From QYOJ01 sp043810345 (GTDB lineage: Bacteria; Bacteroidota; Bacteroidia; Bacteroidales; FEN-979): DNA of 25,496 nt. Both the position numbers and the translations under genes were made by a program. The DNA lies in the NCBI GenBank assembly GCA_043810345.1, contig JBDROF010000123.1:1-25496 (forward strand). Direction: 5' to 3'. The stretch's first letter is position 1. Each line of letters opens with the position of its first letter. Below, piece after piece: positions 14,090 through 22,078 of this stretch. The notes under the pieces are model-generated. The model saw only the letters and a list, made by a program, of their open reading frames with translations, was not told where the DNA came from and did no database searches.

Positions 14090-14770
14090 ATGGAACCGAT
14101 CAACCCCGTGATTGAAGATAGCTGGAAACAGGCCCTGGCCGTCGAATTCAGCAAGCCCGATATGGCCAGACTGAGGGAATTTCTGATCGGAGAGAAGAAA
14201 AAATACCGGATATTTCCTCCCGGATCTTTGATCTTCAATGCCTTCAATCAAACACCTTTCGACAAGGTCAAGGTGGTGATCCTGGGACAGGACCCCTATC
14301 ATGGGTACGGTCAGGCCCACGGACTCTGTTTTTCAGTCCCGGATAGAGTTCCCCAACCTCCTTCGTTAATGAATATCTTTAAGGAGATCCAGAATGACCT
14401 GGGCATCGCTCCCCCGGTGCACGGGAACCTGACTAAGTGGGCCAACCAGGGGATCCTGTTGCTCAACGCCACGCTGACCGTCAGGGAGAACCAGGCCGGT
14501 TCCCACCAGGGAAAGGGGTGGGAACAGTTTACCGATGCCGCAATTCTGGCCCTGTCTCAGAAACGGGAGGGATTGATCTTCCTGCTCTGGGGGAATTACG
14601 CCATCGCTAAGCGGGAACTGATCGATCTATCCAAACACTTTATCCTGACTGCTCCGCATCCGTCGCCTTTGTCGGCTTCAAGGGGTTTCTTCGGCTGCAG
14701 GCACTTTTCCCAGGTCAATAACCTGTTGCATCAAATGGGAAAAGATGAGGTAGACTGGAGCCTTGTGTGA
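14090..14770 (+). CDS. ung: Uracil-DNA glycosylase, family 1
   Basis: A 226-residue protein of family-1 UDG length, which removes uracil from DNA at the first step of base excision repair. The catalytic water-activating motif is VVILGQDPYHGYGQAHGLCF. Then come PQPPSLMNIFKEI, the uracil-recognition NATLTVRENQAGSHQGKGWE, LIFLLWGNYA, and the DNA-intercalation loop HPSPLSASRGFFGCRHFSQ. Everything expected is present. ATG 14090 has a promoter just upstream. The neighbouring MbnP-like gene follows after ~90 nt and probably has its own start of transcription. Confidence 0.96.
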   Translation: MEPINPVIEDSWKQALAVEFSKPDMARLREFLIGEKKKYRIFPPGSLIFNAFNQTPFDKVKVVILGQDPYHGYGQAHGLCFSVPDRVPQPPSLMNIFKEIQNDLGIAPPVHGNLTKWANQGILLLNATLTVRENQAGSHQGKGWEQFTDAAILALSQKREGLIFLLWGNYAIAKRELIDLSKHFILTAPHPSPLSASRGFFGCRHFSQVNNLLHQMGKDEVDWSLV

Positions 14771-14862
14771 TAATGGTCACATACTTTACCTGTTTCTTTC
14801 TAATCATTCATAGATTCCGTAACTTCGTAGTTTCGATCTGTTTCATACTAAAAATACAGAGG

Positions 14863-15681
14863 ATGAACTCAACAACCAGAACCGGTCTAGCCGTACTACT
14901 TGTATCGCTGACCGTTTTCCTCGCCGGATGCAAAAAGGATCAGAATGGAGCCAATCCTGACCCTGATTTTGGCGGGATCAACATCCAGTTCAAACACGTA
15001 TTCAACGGAATTCCCCTGGTGCTGGACACGCTGGGCTGGACCGATGATTTTAACAATTCATTCGAAATCAATGAATTGCAGTATTTTATCTCCGATATTC
15101 GATTGCATCTCAAGGGAGGAGGGGCCTATCAGATTGCCACCGCGGATGGCATTCACTACGTAGATGCACGCATACCTGAATCACATCAATGGTTGCCTGT
15201 AGATCAAATCCCTCCGGCAATTTACGATTCCGTTTCCTTTACCTTTGGATTGAACGCGGTCAAAAACCTCTCCAACCGCTTTCCTGATCCACCGGAGCGC
15301 GATATGTTCTGGCCCGAAATCCTCGGGGGTGGATACCATTACATGAAACTCAATACCAAGTGGAAAAACGACACGGTACCCGAACTCCGGCCCTTCATGA
15401 TGCACCTGGGCATCGGTCAGATCTATGACCCGGTTGTCCCGGATTCCATCATTGGATATGTCCAGAATTTCTTTTTTGTCAAACTGGATAGTTCAGCCTT
15501 TGAGATCGAGTCCGGAAAATTGAAAACACTGGTGATCACCATGCACCTGGAACGATGGTTCGATGGCCCCCCAAATGCGTTTAACCTCGCCACCATGCCC
15601 CCAGGAATCATGCAAAACCAACCTTTGATGCACAAAGTTTGTCTGAATGGCAGAGGGGTATTTTCCGTGAAGATCGAATGA
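14863..15681 (+). CDS. MbnP-family copper-binding-type lipoprotein
   Basis: A 272-residue lipoprotein. The start is ATG 14863, giving MNSTTRTGLAVLLVSLTVFL and the lipobox LAGC; the frame upstream to 14767 is not family sequence. The MbnP-like domain (PF20243) follows: INIQFKHVFNG, NSFEINELQYFISDIRL, YDSVSFTFGLN, RDMFWPEILGGGYHYMKL, FMMHLGIG and LVITMHLERWFDGPP. In the methanotroph system the partner MbnH oxidises a Trp of MbnP to kynurenine, which helps bind copper. W150 in the conserved MFWP...GGYHYMK stretch is a candidate, but that is inference. The MbnH-like gene follows 89 nt downstream, so they probably act as a pair in the periplasm. The stop codon begins a 7-bp repeat tract. Confidence 0.82.
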   Translation: MNSTTRTGLAVLLVSLTVFLAGCKKDQNGANPDPDFGGINIQFKHVFNGIPLVLDTLGWTDDFNNSFEINELQYFISDIRLHLKGGGAYQIATADGIHYVDARIPESHQWLPVDQIPPAIYDSVSFTFGLNAVKNLSNRFPDPPERDMFWPEILGGGYHYMKLNTKWKNDTVPELRPFMMHLGIGQIYDPVVPDSIIGYVQNFFFVKLDSSAFEIESGKLKTLVITMHLERWFDGPPNAFNLATMPPGIMQNQPLMHKVCLNGRGVFSVKIE

Positions 15682-15730
15682 TGGATGATCCATGATCCGC
15701 GATACGAGATGCGCGATTTGTGATCTGCGA
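15679..15730 (+). repeat. 7-bp GATNCGC-type tract starting at the MbnP stop
   Basis: From the TGA stop come about seven heptamers beginning with GAT: GATGGAT, GATCCAT, GATCCGC, GATACGA, GATGCGC, GATTTGT, GATCTGC. A short ACTGCCG/ACTGAAA heptamer pair follows at about 15745-15762. It fills most of the gap to the next gene. Confidence 0.8.
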
Positions 15731-15770
15731 AAGTTATCATTACCAACTGCCGACTGAAAACTATAGGTTC

Positions 15771-16919
15771 ATGAATTTTAATACGTTACATACGAACGGA
15801 ATAGGTGGCTTTCTGATTCTTCTTACGGTTTTTGTTTCCTGTAAAAAGAGTGATCCGCAGGAACCGCCGTTCAAACCAACACCCTATAACTTAGAGATTC
15901 CTTTTCGGTTCCCGACTCAATTGAACATCCCGGTGGACAACCCAATGACGGTCGAAGGAGTTGAGCTGGGACGGATGCTCTTTTACGACGGACGCATCTC
16001 CGGCCGCACCGATCCCGATTCCATGATGACCTGTGCCACCTGTCACCTCCAGTCCCGTTCGTTTGAATGTGGCATCGATCACCCGAAGTTCACCGGAGGT
16101 CACCCTTTTGGCGTAACCGGTATCCCGACCCCCCACGTGATGATGCCGATGATCAACCTGGTGTGGACCCACACCGGCTACCTCTGGAACGGGAAAGTTT
16201 ATCCGGATAATCCATCATCCGGCATACGGCATCTGGAAGACCTGGTCTGGATGGCCATTATTGCTCCACATGAGATGAACAGTGATACCAACAGGTCAAA
16301 AGAATTGATTCAGAGTATTCCTGGATATCCTCAAATGTTTACACGGGCATTTGGAAGCCCTGCCGTAACGGTGAAAAACATGGGAAGGGCCATTGCCCAG
16401 TTTGTACGGACCCTGATCAGTGCCGATTCAAAGTTTGACCGATATTTAAAAGGAGAGGCCCAGTTGACCCCGAACGAGCTTCACGGCTATGTTCTTTTCA
16501 TAACGGAAGAGGGAGGCGACTGTTTTCACTGCCACGGAGGGGAGGGCAACCCGCTCTTTACAACCAATTTGTTCTATAACAACGGCAAGGATTCTGTCTT
16601 TACAGATCCCCGCGACCGGTTTGCAATCACCGGGAATCCCTCCGATATCGGCGCCTACAAAGCCCCCACACTCCGTAACCTGCTCTTCACGGCACCTTAT
16701 ATGCACGACGGGCGGTTCAGCACCATCGATGAGGTACTGGATTTTTACAGCTCCGGATTGGTCTGGTCTCCTTATGTCAACCCCCTCATGCACCACATCG
16801 CTGCCGGGGGAAACCAACTGACCCCTGGTGAAAAAGCAGACCTGAAGTCGTTTTTACTGACCCTGACAGATAGTTCCTTTGTGACCAATCCGGCGTTTGG
16901 GATGCCCGATCTCCCCTGA
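15771..16919 (+). CDS. MbnH-like diheme cytochrome c peroxidase lipoprotein
   Basis: A 382-residue exported protein. ATG 15771 gives an N-terminal hydrophobic stretch and lipobox-like FVSC; the frame upstream lies in repeat sequence. Two c-type heme sites are present: CATCH (residues 88-92) and CFHCH (251-255), the layout of bacterial diheme peroxidases (CcpA/MauG/MbnH superfamily). LGRMLFYDGRISG, TAPYMHDGRFSTIDEVLDFY and LTPGEKADLKSFLLTLTD also fit. MbnH uses a bis-Fe(IV) state to oxidise a Trp in MbnP rather than acting as a plain peroxidase. The pairing with an MbnP gene directly upstream supports the MbnH subgroup over a generic cytochrome c peroxidase. No methanobactin genes are nearby. 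Confidence 0.85.
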   Translation: MNFNTLHTNGIGGFLILLTVFVSCKKSDPQEPPFKPTPYNLEIPFRFPTQLNIPVDNPMTVEGVELGRMLFYDGRISGRTDPDSMMTCATCHLQSRSFECGIDHPKFTGGHPFGVTGIPTPHVMMPMINLVWTHTGYLWNGKVYPDNPSSGIRHLEDLVWMAIIAPHEMNSDTNRSKELIQSIPGYPQMFTRAFGSPAVTVKNMGRAIAQFVRTLISADSKFDRYLKGEAQLTPNELHGYVLFITEEGGDCFHCHGGEGNPLFTTNLFYNNGKDSVFTDPRDRFAITGNPSDIGAYKAPTLRNLLFTAPYMHDGRFSTIDEVLDFYSSGLVWSPYVNPLMHHIAAGGNQLTPGEKADLKSFLLTLTDSSFVTNPAFGMPDLP

Positions 16920-17037
16920 ACATCTGCACTTGACTGATCAATCGTACGCTCTTTTATTCAATCAGGCAGTCAGTTTATATGTCGCAGTACTGGCTGACCT
17001 TTGGTCACCATTTTGTAGAGATACCAAGTAATCGTAA

Positions 17038-17070
17038 TTTTACATTTTGCAGTTCACATTTTGCATTTGG
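17038..17070 (+). repeat. 7-bp TTTTGCA/TTTTACA tract before ispE
   Basis: The heptamers TTTTACA, TTTTGCA, GTTCACA, TTTTGCA and TTTGGAA run almost to the GTG start of ispE. The rest of 16920-17080 shows no gene; the open frame extends through it but has no family sequence. Confidence 0.65.
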
Positions 17071-17080
17071 AACTATCCCC

Positions 17081-18043
17081 GTGATCTCTTTCCCCAACGC
17101 CAAACTCAACCTGGGCCTTCATGTCGTTGAAAAGCGAACGGATAGCTTCCACAACATCGAGACCATCTTCTACCCCATATCACTTTGCGATATCCTCGAA
17201 ATCATACCGGCCGGACAGGAGGGTGTCGAGTTTACCATATCAGGTTTACCTGTCCCGGGGGAGGCTGGGGCCAATCTGGTGCTGAAAGCCGTCAACCTGA
17301 CATCTGATGCCGGATATGACCCCACCCCCGGCCCCTCCCCAACAAGGGAGGGGAGCAAGCTTTCCAAGCCGGTTGCATGGTTTGACCGCCACATTGGCCC
17401 CTCCCCAACAAGGGAGGGGAGCAAGCCCCCTTTAGGGGGTTTAGGGGTGCACCCCGACATCCGGATCCATCTCCACAAGATCATCCCCACCGGCTCGGGT
17501 CTGGGTGGCGGCTCTTCCGATGGAGCACATGCCATCAGGTTACTCAATGACCTTTGGGAACTGGGTTTAACCCTTTCACAAATGCAGGATCTTGGTGCCC
17601 AGCTTGGCAGCGATTGCCCCTTCTTCATCCGGAACCGGCCGGTATTTGCCTTCGGAAGAGGCGATCAGTTTGAACCGGTGGAACTGGACCTATCGGGGTA
17701 CCGGATCGTCTTGGTGGTTCCACCTGTTCATGTAAGCACCCTGGAAGCTTACTCCATGGTCACTCCCCGGAAACCGGAACACTCCCTGAAAGAGGTCATC
17801 GCACGACCGGTTGAAGCGTGGAAAGATCTTCTCACCAATGATTTTGAAGAACCGGTAATGAAGAAGTATCCGGTGATCCATGAAGTCAAGGAGGAGTTGT
17901 ACCGGCAGGGTGCGATCTATGCCGCTATGAGCGGCAGCGGGGCGGCGGTGTTCGGCCTGTTCAGTCCGCAGTCCACAGTTGGCAGTGGGCAATTTGATCC
18001 GTCTATCTCGGTGTTTTCCACAACAGGAGAACTGCAATCGTAG
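17081..18043 (+). CDS. ispE: 4-diphosphocytidyl-2-C-methyl-D-erythritol kinase with in-frame repeat insertions
   Basis: The GHMP kinase of the MEP isoprenoid pathway, which phosphorylates CDP-ME with ATP. It starts at GTG 17081 (ISFPNAKLNLGLHVVEKR is the usual beginning), giving 320 residues, longer than the usual ~270-290. LDLSGYRIVLVVPP, the ATP loop IPTGSGLGGGSSDGA (136-148) and AAMSGSGAAVFGLF are intact. Two foreign stretches explain the extra length. Residues ~81-124 (44 aa, 132 nt) contain two in-frame copies of GPSPTREGSK from an exact 31-bp palindromic repeat. Residues near 295-304 (SPQSTVGSGQ) come from a 7-bp repeat tract. The first insert sits in a loop before the ATP motif, so the enzyme may still work. 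The last 41 nt overlap the convergent permease gene. Confidence 0.93.
   Translation: MISFPNAKLNLGLHVVEKRTDSFHNIETIFYPISLCDILEIIPAGQEGVEFTISGLPVPGEAGANLVLKAVNLTSDAGYDPTPGPSPTREGSKLSKPVAWFDRHIGPSPTREGSKPPLGGLGVHPDIRIHLHKIIPTGSGLGGGSSDGAHAIRLLNDLWELGLTLSQMQDLGAQLGSDCPFFIRNRPVFAFGRGDQFEPVELDLSGYRIVLVVPPVHVSTLEAYSMVTPRKPEHSLKEVIARPVEAWKDLLTNDFEEPVMKKYPVIHEVKEELYRQGAIYAAMSGSGAAVFGLFSPQSTVGSGQFDPSISVFSTTGELQS
17330..17426 (+). repeat. Two exact 31-bp palindromic repeats inside ispE
   Basis: Copies at 17330-17360 and 17396-17426 are identical and 66 nt apart, so both are read in the same frame. Each has the hairpin CCCCTCCC-CAACAA-GGGAGGGG. A further CCCCC-TTTA-GGGGG hairpin follows at 17426-17439. 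The whole insertion, about 17321-17452, is 132 nt, a multiple of three, and has no counterpart in normal IspE. Confidence 0.9.
17962..17991 (+). repeat. In-frame 7-bp CAGTCCN tract near the ispE 3' end
   Basis: CAGTCCG, CAGTCCA, CAGTTGG, CAGTGGG heptamers are translated as QSTVGSGQ between the last conserved motif (FGLF) and the native-looking C-terminus (VFSTTGEL). They are in the sense orientation. Confidence 0.75.
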
Positions 18044-19082
18044 AGAAGAAGATGTTAGGCATCCAGACGGCCAGCATTGGTTGGATGTTCCCAAAGATCC
18101 CGAACACCGCGGATATCTGCATAAAAAGGATGTAGAGAAAAGTTAGTGAAAGGCCAAGCCCGAGATGATAACCGATCCCTCCACGTACTTTCCGGCTGGA
18201 TACCGCTACCCCGATCAGGGTGAGGATGATGGTGGCAAAAGGGTGGGCAATACGTTCGTATTGTTTGACCTGGTATTGGATCGCATCGGGATCCCCTCGA
18301 AGGAGCTTTATCCCGATCATCTCCTTGAGTTTCAGGTATCCCATCACCTTGATCTCCTCGACATCCTCCACGAAATCTCCAGGTCTGATAGGCAGTAGGG
18401 TATCCATTCTCACCCCTTTGACGATTGATTCCTCCAGGCCTTTGATCTCCCGTATAACGTAGTTGTCGATGTTCCACCTCCCGGTAATAGTGTCGTAGGA
18501 AACTTTGTCACTGATGAGTTTGTACTTCAGTGTTTGCCCTTCAAACTCTTCGAGGGAAAATTTCCAGCCGGTGTTGTTCCTGATGTTGAAGTTCTCCATG
18601 TAGATGAAGGTCCCCGGACTGATCTGTTTATGGACATTCATGTCGCTGTATTTCTGCGGATCCCTGAAATATTTTTTCTCGAACTCAAACATCGACTGGT
18701 TGGTGTAAGGAATGATGAAGTTGGCCAGCATGAAGGAGATAATTCCAAGAATCGTGGCTGACACAAGGAAAGGAACCAGCATCCTCCAGAAACTGATCCC
18801 GTTACTTAGAATAGCAATGATTTCGCTGCGGGAGGCCATCCGGGAGGTAAAAAAGATGACGGCAATAAAGGTCAGAAGATAGCTGAAGAGGTTCACGAAA
18901 TAGGGGATGAAGTTAACGTAATAGTCGAAGATGATCCCACTAAGCGGTGCATCATTTTTCAGGAAGTCATCGATCTTCTCTGAAATGTCGAAAACAATCA
19001 CAATGAAAACCAGCAGAAGCAGGGTAAAGAAGAATGTCCCGAGGAACTTTTTGATGATATAGATGTCGATTGTTTTAATCAT
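18003..19082 (-). CDS. LptF/LptG-family lipopolysaccharide export permease
   Basis: A 359-residue inner-membrane protein of the YjgP/YjgQ family, a permease half of the LptBFG ABC transporter that lifts LPS to the periplasmic bridge. The N-terminus IIKKFLGTFFFTLLLLVFIV and the coupling region SRMASRSEIIAILSNGISFWR are diagnostic. Three N-terminal membrane segments, a periplasmic beta-jellyroll (residues ~130-260) and three C-terminal membrane segments (LTLIGVAVSSRKVRGGIGYH, FLYILFMQISAVFGIFG) follow. Sequence does not decide between LptF and LptG. The ATG overlaps the stop of the GT39 gene by 4 nt (ATGA), so they are co-translated. Its 3' end overlaps ispE by 41 nt on the opposite strand. Confidence 0.92.
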   Translation of the reverse strand: MIKTIDIYIIKKFLGTFFFTLLLLVFIVIVFDISEKIDDFLKNDAPLSGIIFDYYVNFIPYFVNLFSYLLTFIAVIFFTSRMASRSEIIAILSNGISFWRMLVPFLVSATILGIISFMLANFIIPYTNQSMFEFEKKYFRDPQKYSDMNVHKQISPGTFIYMENFNIRNNTGWKFSLEEFEGQTLKYKLISDKVSYDTITGRWNIDNYVIREIKGLEESIVKGVRMDTLLPIRPGDFVEDVEEIKVMGYLKLKEMIGIKLLRGDPDAIQYQVKQYERIAHPFATIILTLIGVAVSSRKVRGGIGYHLGLGLSLTFLYILFMQISAVFGIFGNIQPMLAVWMPNIFFSTIAVLLLWKTPR

Positions 19083-20806
19083 CTCACTGTCAGGGTTCGG
19101 AAGTACATGTTCTTTCCCGTATACAGGCTTCCACTGCGTATCCCTGCAATGATATGATAATCTCCTGATTTTTCGGGAGTTCTTATCTTCAAATCGATAT
19201 CCTGAAATTCGTTTCCGGGGATCTCCAGAGAGGATATATCCATCCCCTCACTATCCCTGACCAATCCGGAATCGTTTGATACAATGTAGTACCAGATCTT
19301 CACTGGAGCCTCCCGATTCAGGTTAAAGCGCAGGGGATCAGGACCAGGATTCATGATTCTGAACGAGATCTTCACCAGGGAATCCTTCGGAAATATTACC
19401 TCCTCAGAAAGGTATTGGATGGGAACATAATTGTATGATATGAAGTTCAGGTATGGGCTATAATAGGCGGTTATTCCATGATCCCACGACAATGATTTTT
19501 TTTCAGGGAGGGATGACCCGTCCCCAAAATCAAAGAGCATCACAGATTTTCCCTGAAGTTCTTTTTCCATTTCCGGCCAAAAAGCGTATTGAGTTCTGTG
19601 GGTAAATGCATTTTCAAAGTTGTACGCCGGTTTTCCGGTATAAAAAGTGTATTTGGCTGCACGCTGATAAGAACTTAAAAAAACCACTTCCCGGTTTCCA
19701 GCCAGACGATTTACATCCGATGTCCATTGATCACAATCCCATAATTCGGAGAGATTGACCACTTTTTTTGGGAGATGAAGGAAGTCGTGCACCAGGTAGA
19801 CCCTGAATCCAATCATCATGACAATGCTGATGATCGCCAGGCCGTATACCCATTTCCGCAGGATCTTCCTTTTTTCCACCCACCTGTAGGAGAGGATCAG
19901 CATGGGGATCAATGCCTGAACTGTCCAGTTTGGTTCGACCTTACCCCTGAACGTATACAGGAGAAAGAATCCCAGGATTCCCAGGGCAGAAACCTTTAAG
20001 CCCCTTTCAAATGTCGACGCGGGCTTGTACAGGATCGTAACCGGGATCAGGATAAATCCCATCAGGGGGCCGTAAATGCCTAACTGGCCAAGAAAATATT
20101 CACCAAAATAATTCAGGAACCGGTATTCTGAGATATTCCGTTCCACCAGATGATAATAGATAGTGGGATGATCATTCTGAAATGACCAGATTATATGGGG
20201 AATGAGCGTAATTACGGCTACCAGGCCGGTGACATAAACCGATGGCCGGCGTAATATTTTCAGGTTGGAGGCCAGCAGAAAAATGACAATCAGGATGCTA
20301 TTGTATTTGCTGTAAATCATCAGTCCGATCAGGAGGCCCAGGAGAATGGCAAGAAAGAGGGATTCTTGCTCCAGATAGTCCTTATATACCAGGAAAAAGA
20401 GAACTGTGAAAAAAACCAGGCAGGTATCAGGTGAAGCCATAAATCCACCCACCTGAAGAATTAAGATAGAAAATGCCAGAGCGAAGAAAAGGAGGTAATT
20501 CCTTACGCTGGCTATTCGTAAGATCAGGTAAAGCGAAATGGTGGTAAGCAGGACAAATACGAGCCGCACCCCCAGGGCATTCGGCAGAATCTTATAGCCC
20601 AGGTGAATTAAAAAGCCAACCATAGGGGGGTGTTCGTAAAATCCCCAGGCAAGGTTTTCCCCATACATCCAAAATAAAGCCTCGTCATCAAAAAGTCCCG
20701 TAAAGGCTGATTGAAGTAGATTTACAATAAAAAAAAGGAACAGAAAAACCCATAAGATAACAGGGGATGAATGGTCTGTGTTTTGAATTGTGTTTTCAGA
20801 TGACAT
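19079..20806 (-). CDS. GT39/ArnT-like membrane glycosyltransferase
   Basis: A 575-residue GT-C transferase. The first loop carries the acidic catalytic motif (TGLFDDEALFWMYGENL) followed by YEHPPMVGFLIHLGYK, typical of PMT_2 proteins that transfer sugars from polyprenyl phosphates. About ten to twelve membrane segments lie between residues 15 and 340. A soluble C-terminal beta domain (residues ~370-575: SWDHGITAYYSPYLNFISYN, IPGNEFQDIDLKI) follows. The acceptor may be lipid A, a surface glycan or a protein; this cannot be decided. It starts 7 nt after the tgt stop and overlaps the permease start, so it belongs to one operon. The gene looks somewhat more AT-rich than tgt by eye. Confidence 0.85.
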   Translation of the reverse strand: MSSENTIQNTDHSSPVILWVFLFLFFIVNLLQSAFTGLFDDEALFWMYGENLAWGFYEHPPMVGFLIHLGYKILPNALGVRLVFVLLTTISLYLILRIASVRNYLLFFALAFSILILQVGGFMASPDTCLVFFTVLFFLVYKDYLEQESLFLAILLGLLIGLMIYSKYNSILIVIFLLASNLKILRRPSVYVTGLVAVITLIPHIIWSFQNDHPTIYYHLVERNISEYRFLNYFGEYFLGQLGIYGPLMGFILIPVTILYKPASTFERGLKVSALGILGFFLLYTFRGKVEPNWTVQALIPMLILSYRWVEKRKILRKWVYGLAIISIVMMIGFRVYLVHDFLHLPKKVVNLSELWDCDQWTSDVNRLAGNREVVFLSSYQRAAKYTFYTGKPAYNFENAFTHRTQYAFWPEMEKELQGKSVMLFDFGDGSSLPEKKSLSWDHGITAYYSPYLNFISYNYVPIQYLSEEVIFPKDSLVKISFRIMNPGPDPLRFNLNREAPVKIWYYIVSNDSGLVRDSEGMDISSLEIPGNEFQDIDLKIRTPEKSGDYHIIAGIRSGSLYTGKNMYFRTLTVR

Positions 20807-20813
20807 GATGGGG

Positions 20814-21944
20814 TTATTTTCTCTCAGCCAGTTTACTGACCATTTCTGATTTCCAGGATAAAAAAGTACCGTTGATGATTCTGTTCCTCGCCTCTCTCAT
20901 CAACCACATATAAAAGCCCAGGTTATGAGCCGTAGCAATCATGGCTGCCAGCACCTCTTTGGCAATGAAGAGATGACGAAGGAATGCTTTGGAATAATCC
21001 CGATCCGTGAAGATATCTCCTTCCGGATCAAGGGGGGAGAAGTCGTCGCGCCACTTTTCATTTTTGATATTGATGATCCCCTGCCGGGTAAAGAGCATCC
21101 CGTTCCGGCCATTCCGGGTTGGGATCACGCAATCGAACATATCCACTCCCAGGGCGATGCTCTCCAGGATGTTGGCAGGCGTTCCCACTCCCATGAGGTA
21201 GCGGGGTTTGTCAGCCGGCAGGATCTTCGTGACCGCTTCTGTCATCTCATACATCACCGGCGCCGGTTCGCCAACCGATAGGCCGCCAATCGCATTCCCA
21301 TCTGCATGGCACGAAGCGATGAACTCGGCCGATTTTTCACGTAGATCTTTGTATACACTTCCCTGGACAATTGGAAACAGGTGCTGGGTGTAGTCGTACG
21401 GACAGGCAGTTGCCTCAAACCGGTCGATGCATCGATGTAACCATCGGTGTGTCCGATTCATCGATTTGGCAGCATAATCGTATGTACAGGGGTAGGGGGT
21501 GCATTCGTCGAAGGCCATGAGGATGTCGGCACCCAGGGCACGCTGGATATCGATCACCGATTCGGGTGTGAAGGTGTGTGTGGATCCATCGATGTGCGAT
21601 TGGAAGACCACCCCGTCCTCCTTGAATTTCCGGATTTCAGCCAGGGAATATACCTGGTAGCCGCCACTATCGGTCAGAATGGGTTTGCTCCATCCGATGA
21701 ATTGATGGATCCCACCTGCCGCTGATACAATGTCTACTCCTGGTCGAAGAAAGAGATGGTAGGTGTTGGAGAGCATGATCTGGGCCTGTACATCCTCCCT
21801 CAGCTCCTTCATGTGCAGGGCTTTGACAGCTCCTGCGGTCCCCACAGGCATAAAAAAGGGCGATTCAATGGTCCCGTGATCGGTCTTCAGTAAACCGGCC
21901 CGGGCAGAAGTTACAGGATCTGTATGGGTGATGGTGAAGGTCAT
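20814..21944 (-). CDS. tgt: tRNA-guanine transglycosylase
   Basis: A 376-residue Tgt that exchanges guanine 34 of GUN-anticodon tRNAs for the queuosine precursor. Motifs: FFMPVGTAGAVKALH, QIMLSNTYHLFLRPG, ILTDSGGYQVYSL, the nucleophile-containing VDMFDCVIPTRNGRNG, MGVGTPANILE and GNAIGGLSVGEP. The C-terminal region where most bacterial Tgt have the zinc ligands CxCxxC reads KWRDDFSPLDPEGDI, with no cysteines. This is how I recall Bacteroidota Tgt proteins in general, so it is likely a lineage trait rather than damage. First gene of the tgt-GT39-permease operon. ATG 21944 has a -7 box 69 nt upstream. Confidence 0.95.
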   Translation of the reverse strand: MTFTITHTDPVTSARAGLLKTDHGTIESPFFMPVGTAGAVKALHMKELREDVQAQIMLSNTYHLFLRPGVDIVSAAGGIHQFIGWSKPILTDSGGYQVYSLAEIRKFKEDGVVFQSHIDGSTHTFTPESVIDIQRALGADILMAFDECTPYPCTYDYAAKSMNRTHRWLHRCIDRFEATACPYDYTQHLFPIVQGSVYKDLREKSAEFIASCHADGNAIGGLSVGEPAPVMYEMTEAVTKILPADKPRYLMGVGTPANILESIALGVDMFDCVIPTRNGRNGMLFTRQGIINIKNEKWRDDFSPLDPEGDIFTDRDYSKAFLRHLFIAKEVLAAMIATAHNLGFYMWLMREARNRIINGTFLSWKSEMVSKLAERK

Positions 21945-22013
21945 AAATTGCGAAAGCTCTTTTCTCGGAATGCTCTGAATGCACAGATATTAACGGTTGT
22001 CGCAATTTTTTGA

Positions 22014-22021
22014 CAAAGGTA
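22014..22021 (-). promoter_or_regulatory. Candidate -7 box for the tgt operon
   Basis: The minus strand reads TACCTTTG, a perfect TAnnTTTG, 69 nt upstream of the tgt ATG. No clear -33 TTG is present. Confidence 0.4.
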
Positions 22022-22043
22022 GGTTTTATTTTAGGATATTGAA

Positions 22044-22051
22044 TAAATTTG
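22044..22051 (+). promoter_or_regulatory. Candidate -7 box for the GT2 gene
   Basis: TAAATTTG matches TAnnTTTG and lies 27 nt upstream of ATG 22079. The -33 element is not recognisable. It is divergent from the tgt box 22 nt away. Confidence 0.4.
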
Positions 22052-22078
22052 CTGTATCCACCTGTTAAATCTTGTTAA

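Noticed and set aside
14863..16919. Methanobactin biosynthesis locus
   Set aside because: Only MbnP- and MbnH-like genes are present; there is no precursor peptide or MbnB/MbnC gene in the window.
17330..17426. Two identical 31-bp palindromic repeats separated by 35 bp, resembling a minimal CRISPR array
   Set aside because: Both copies and the intervening DNA are translated in frame within ispE, there are only two copies, and no cas genes are present.
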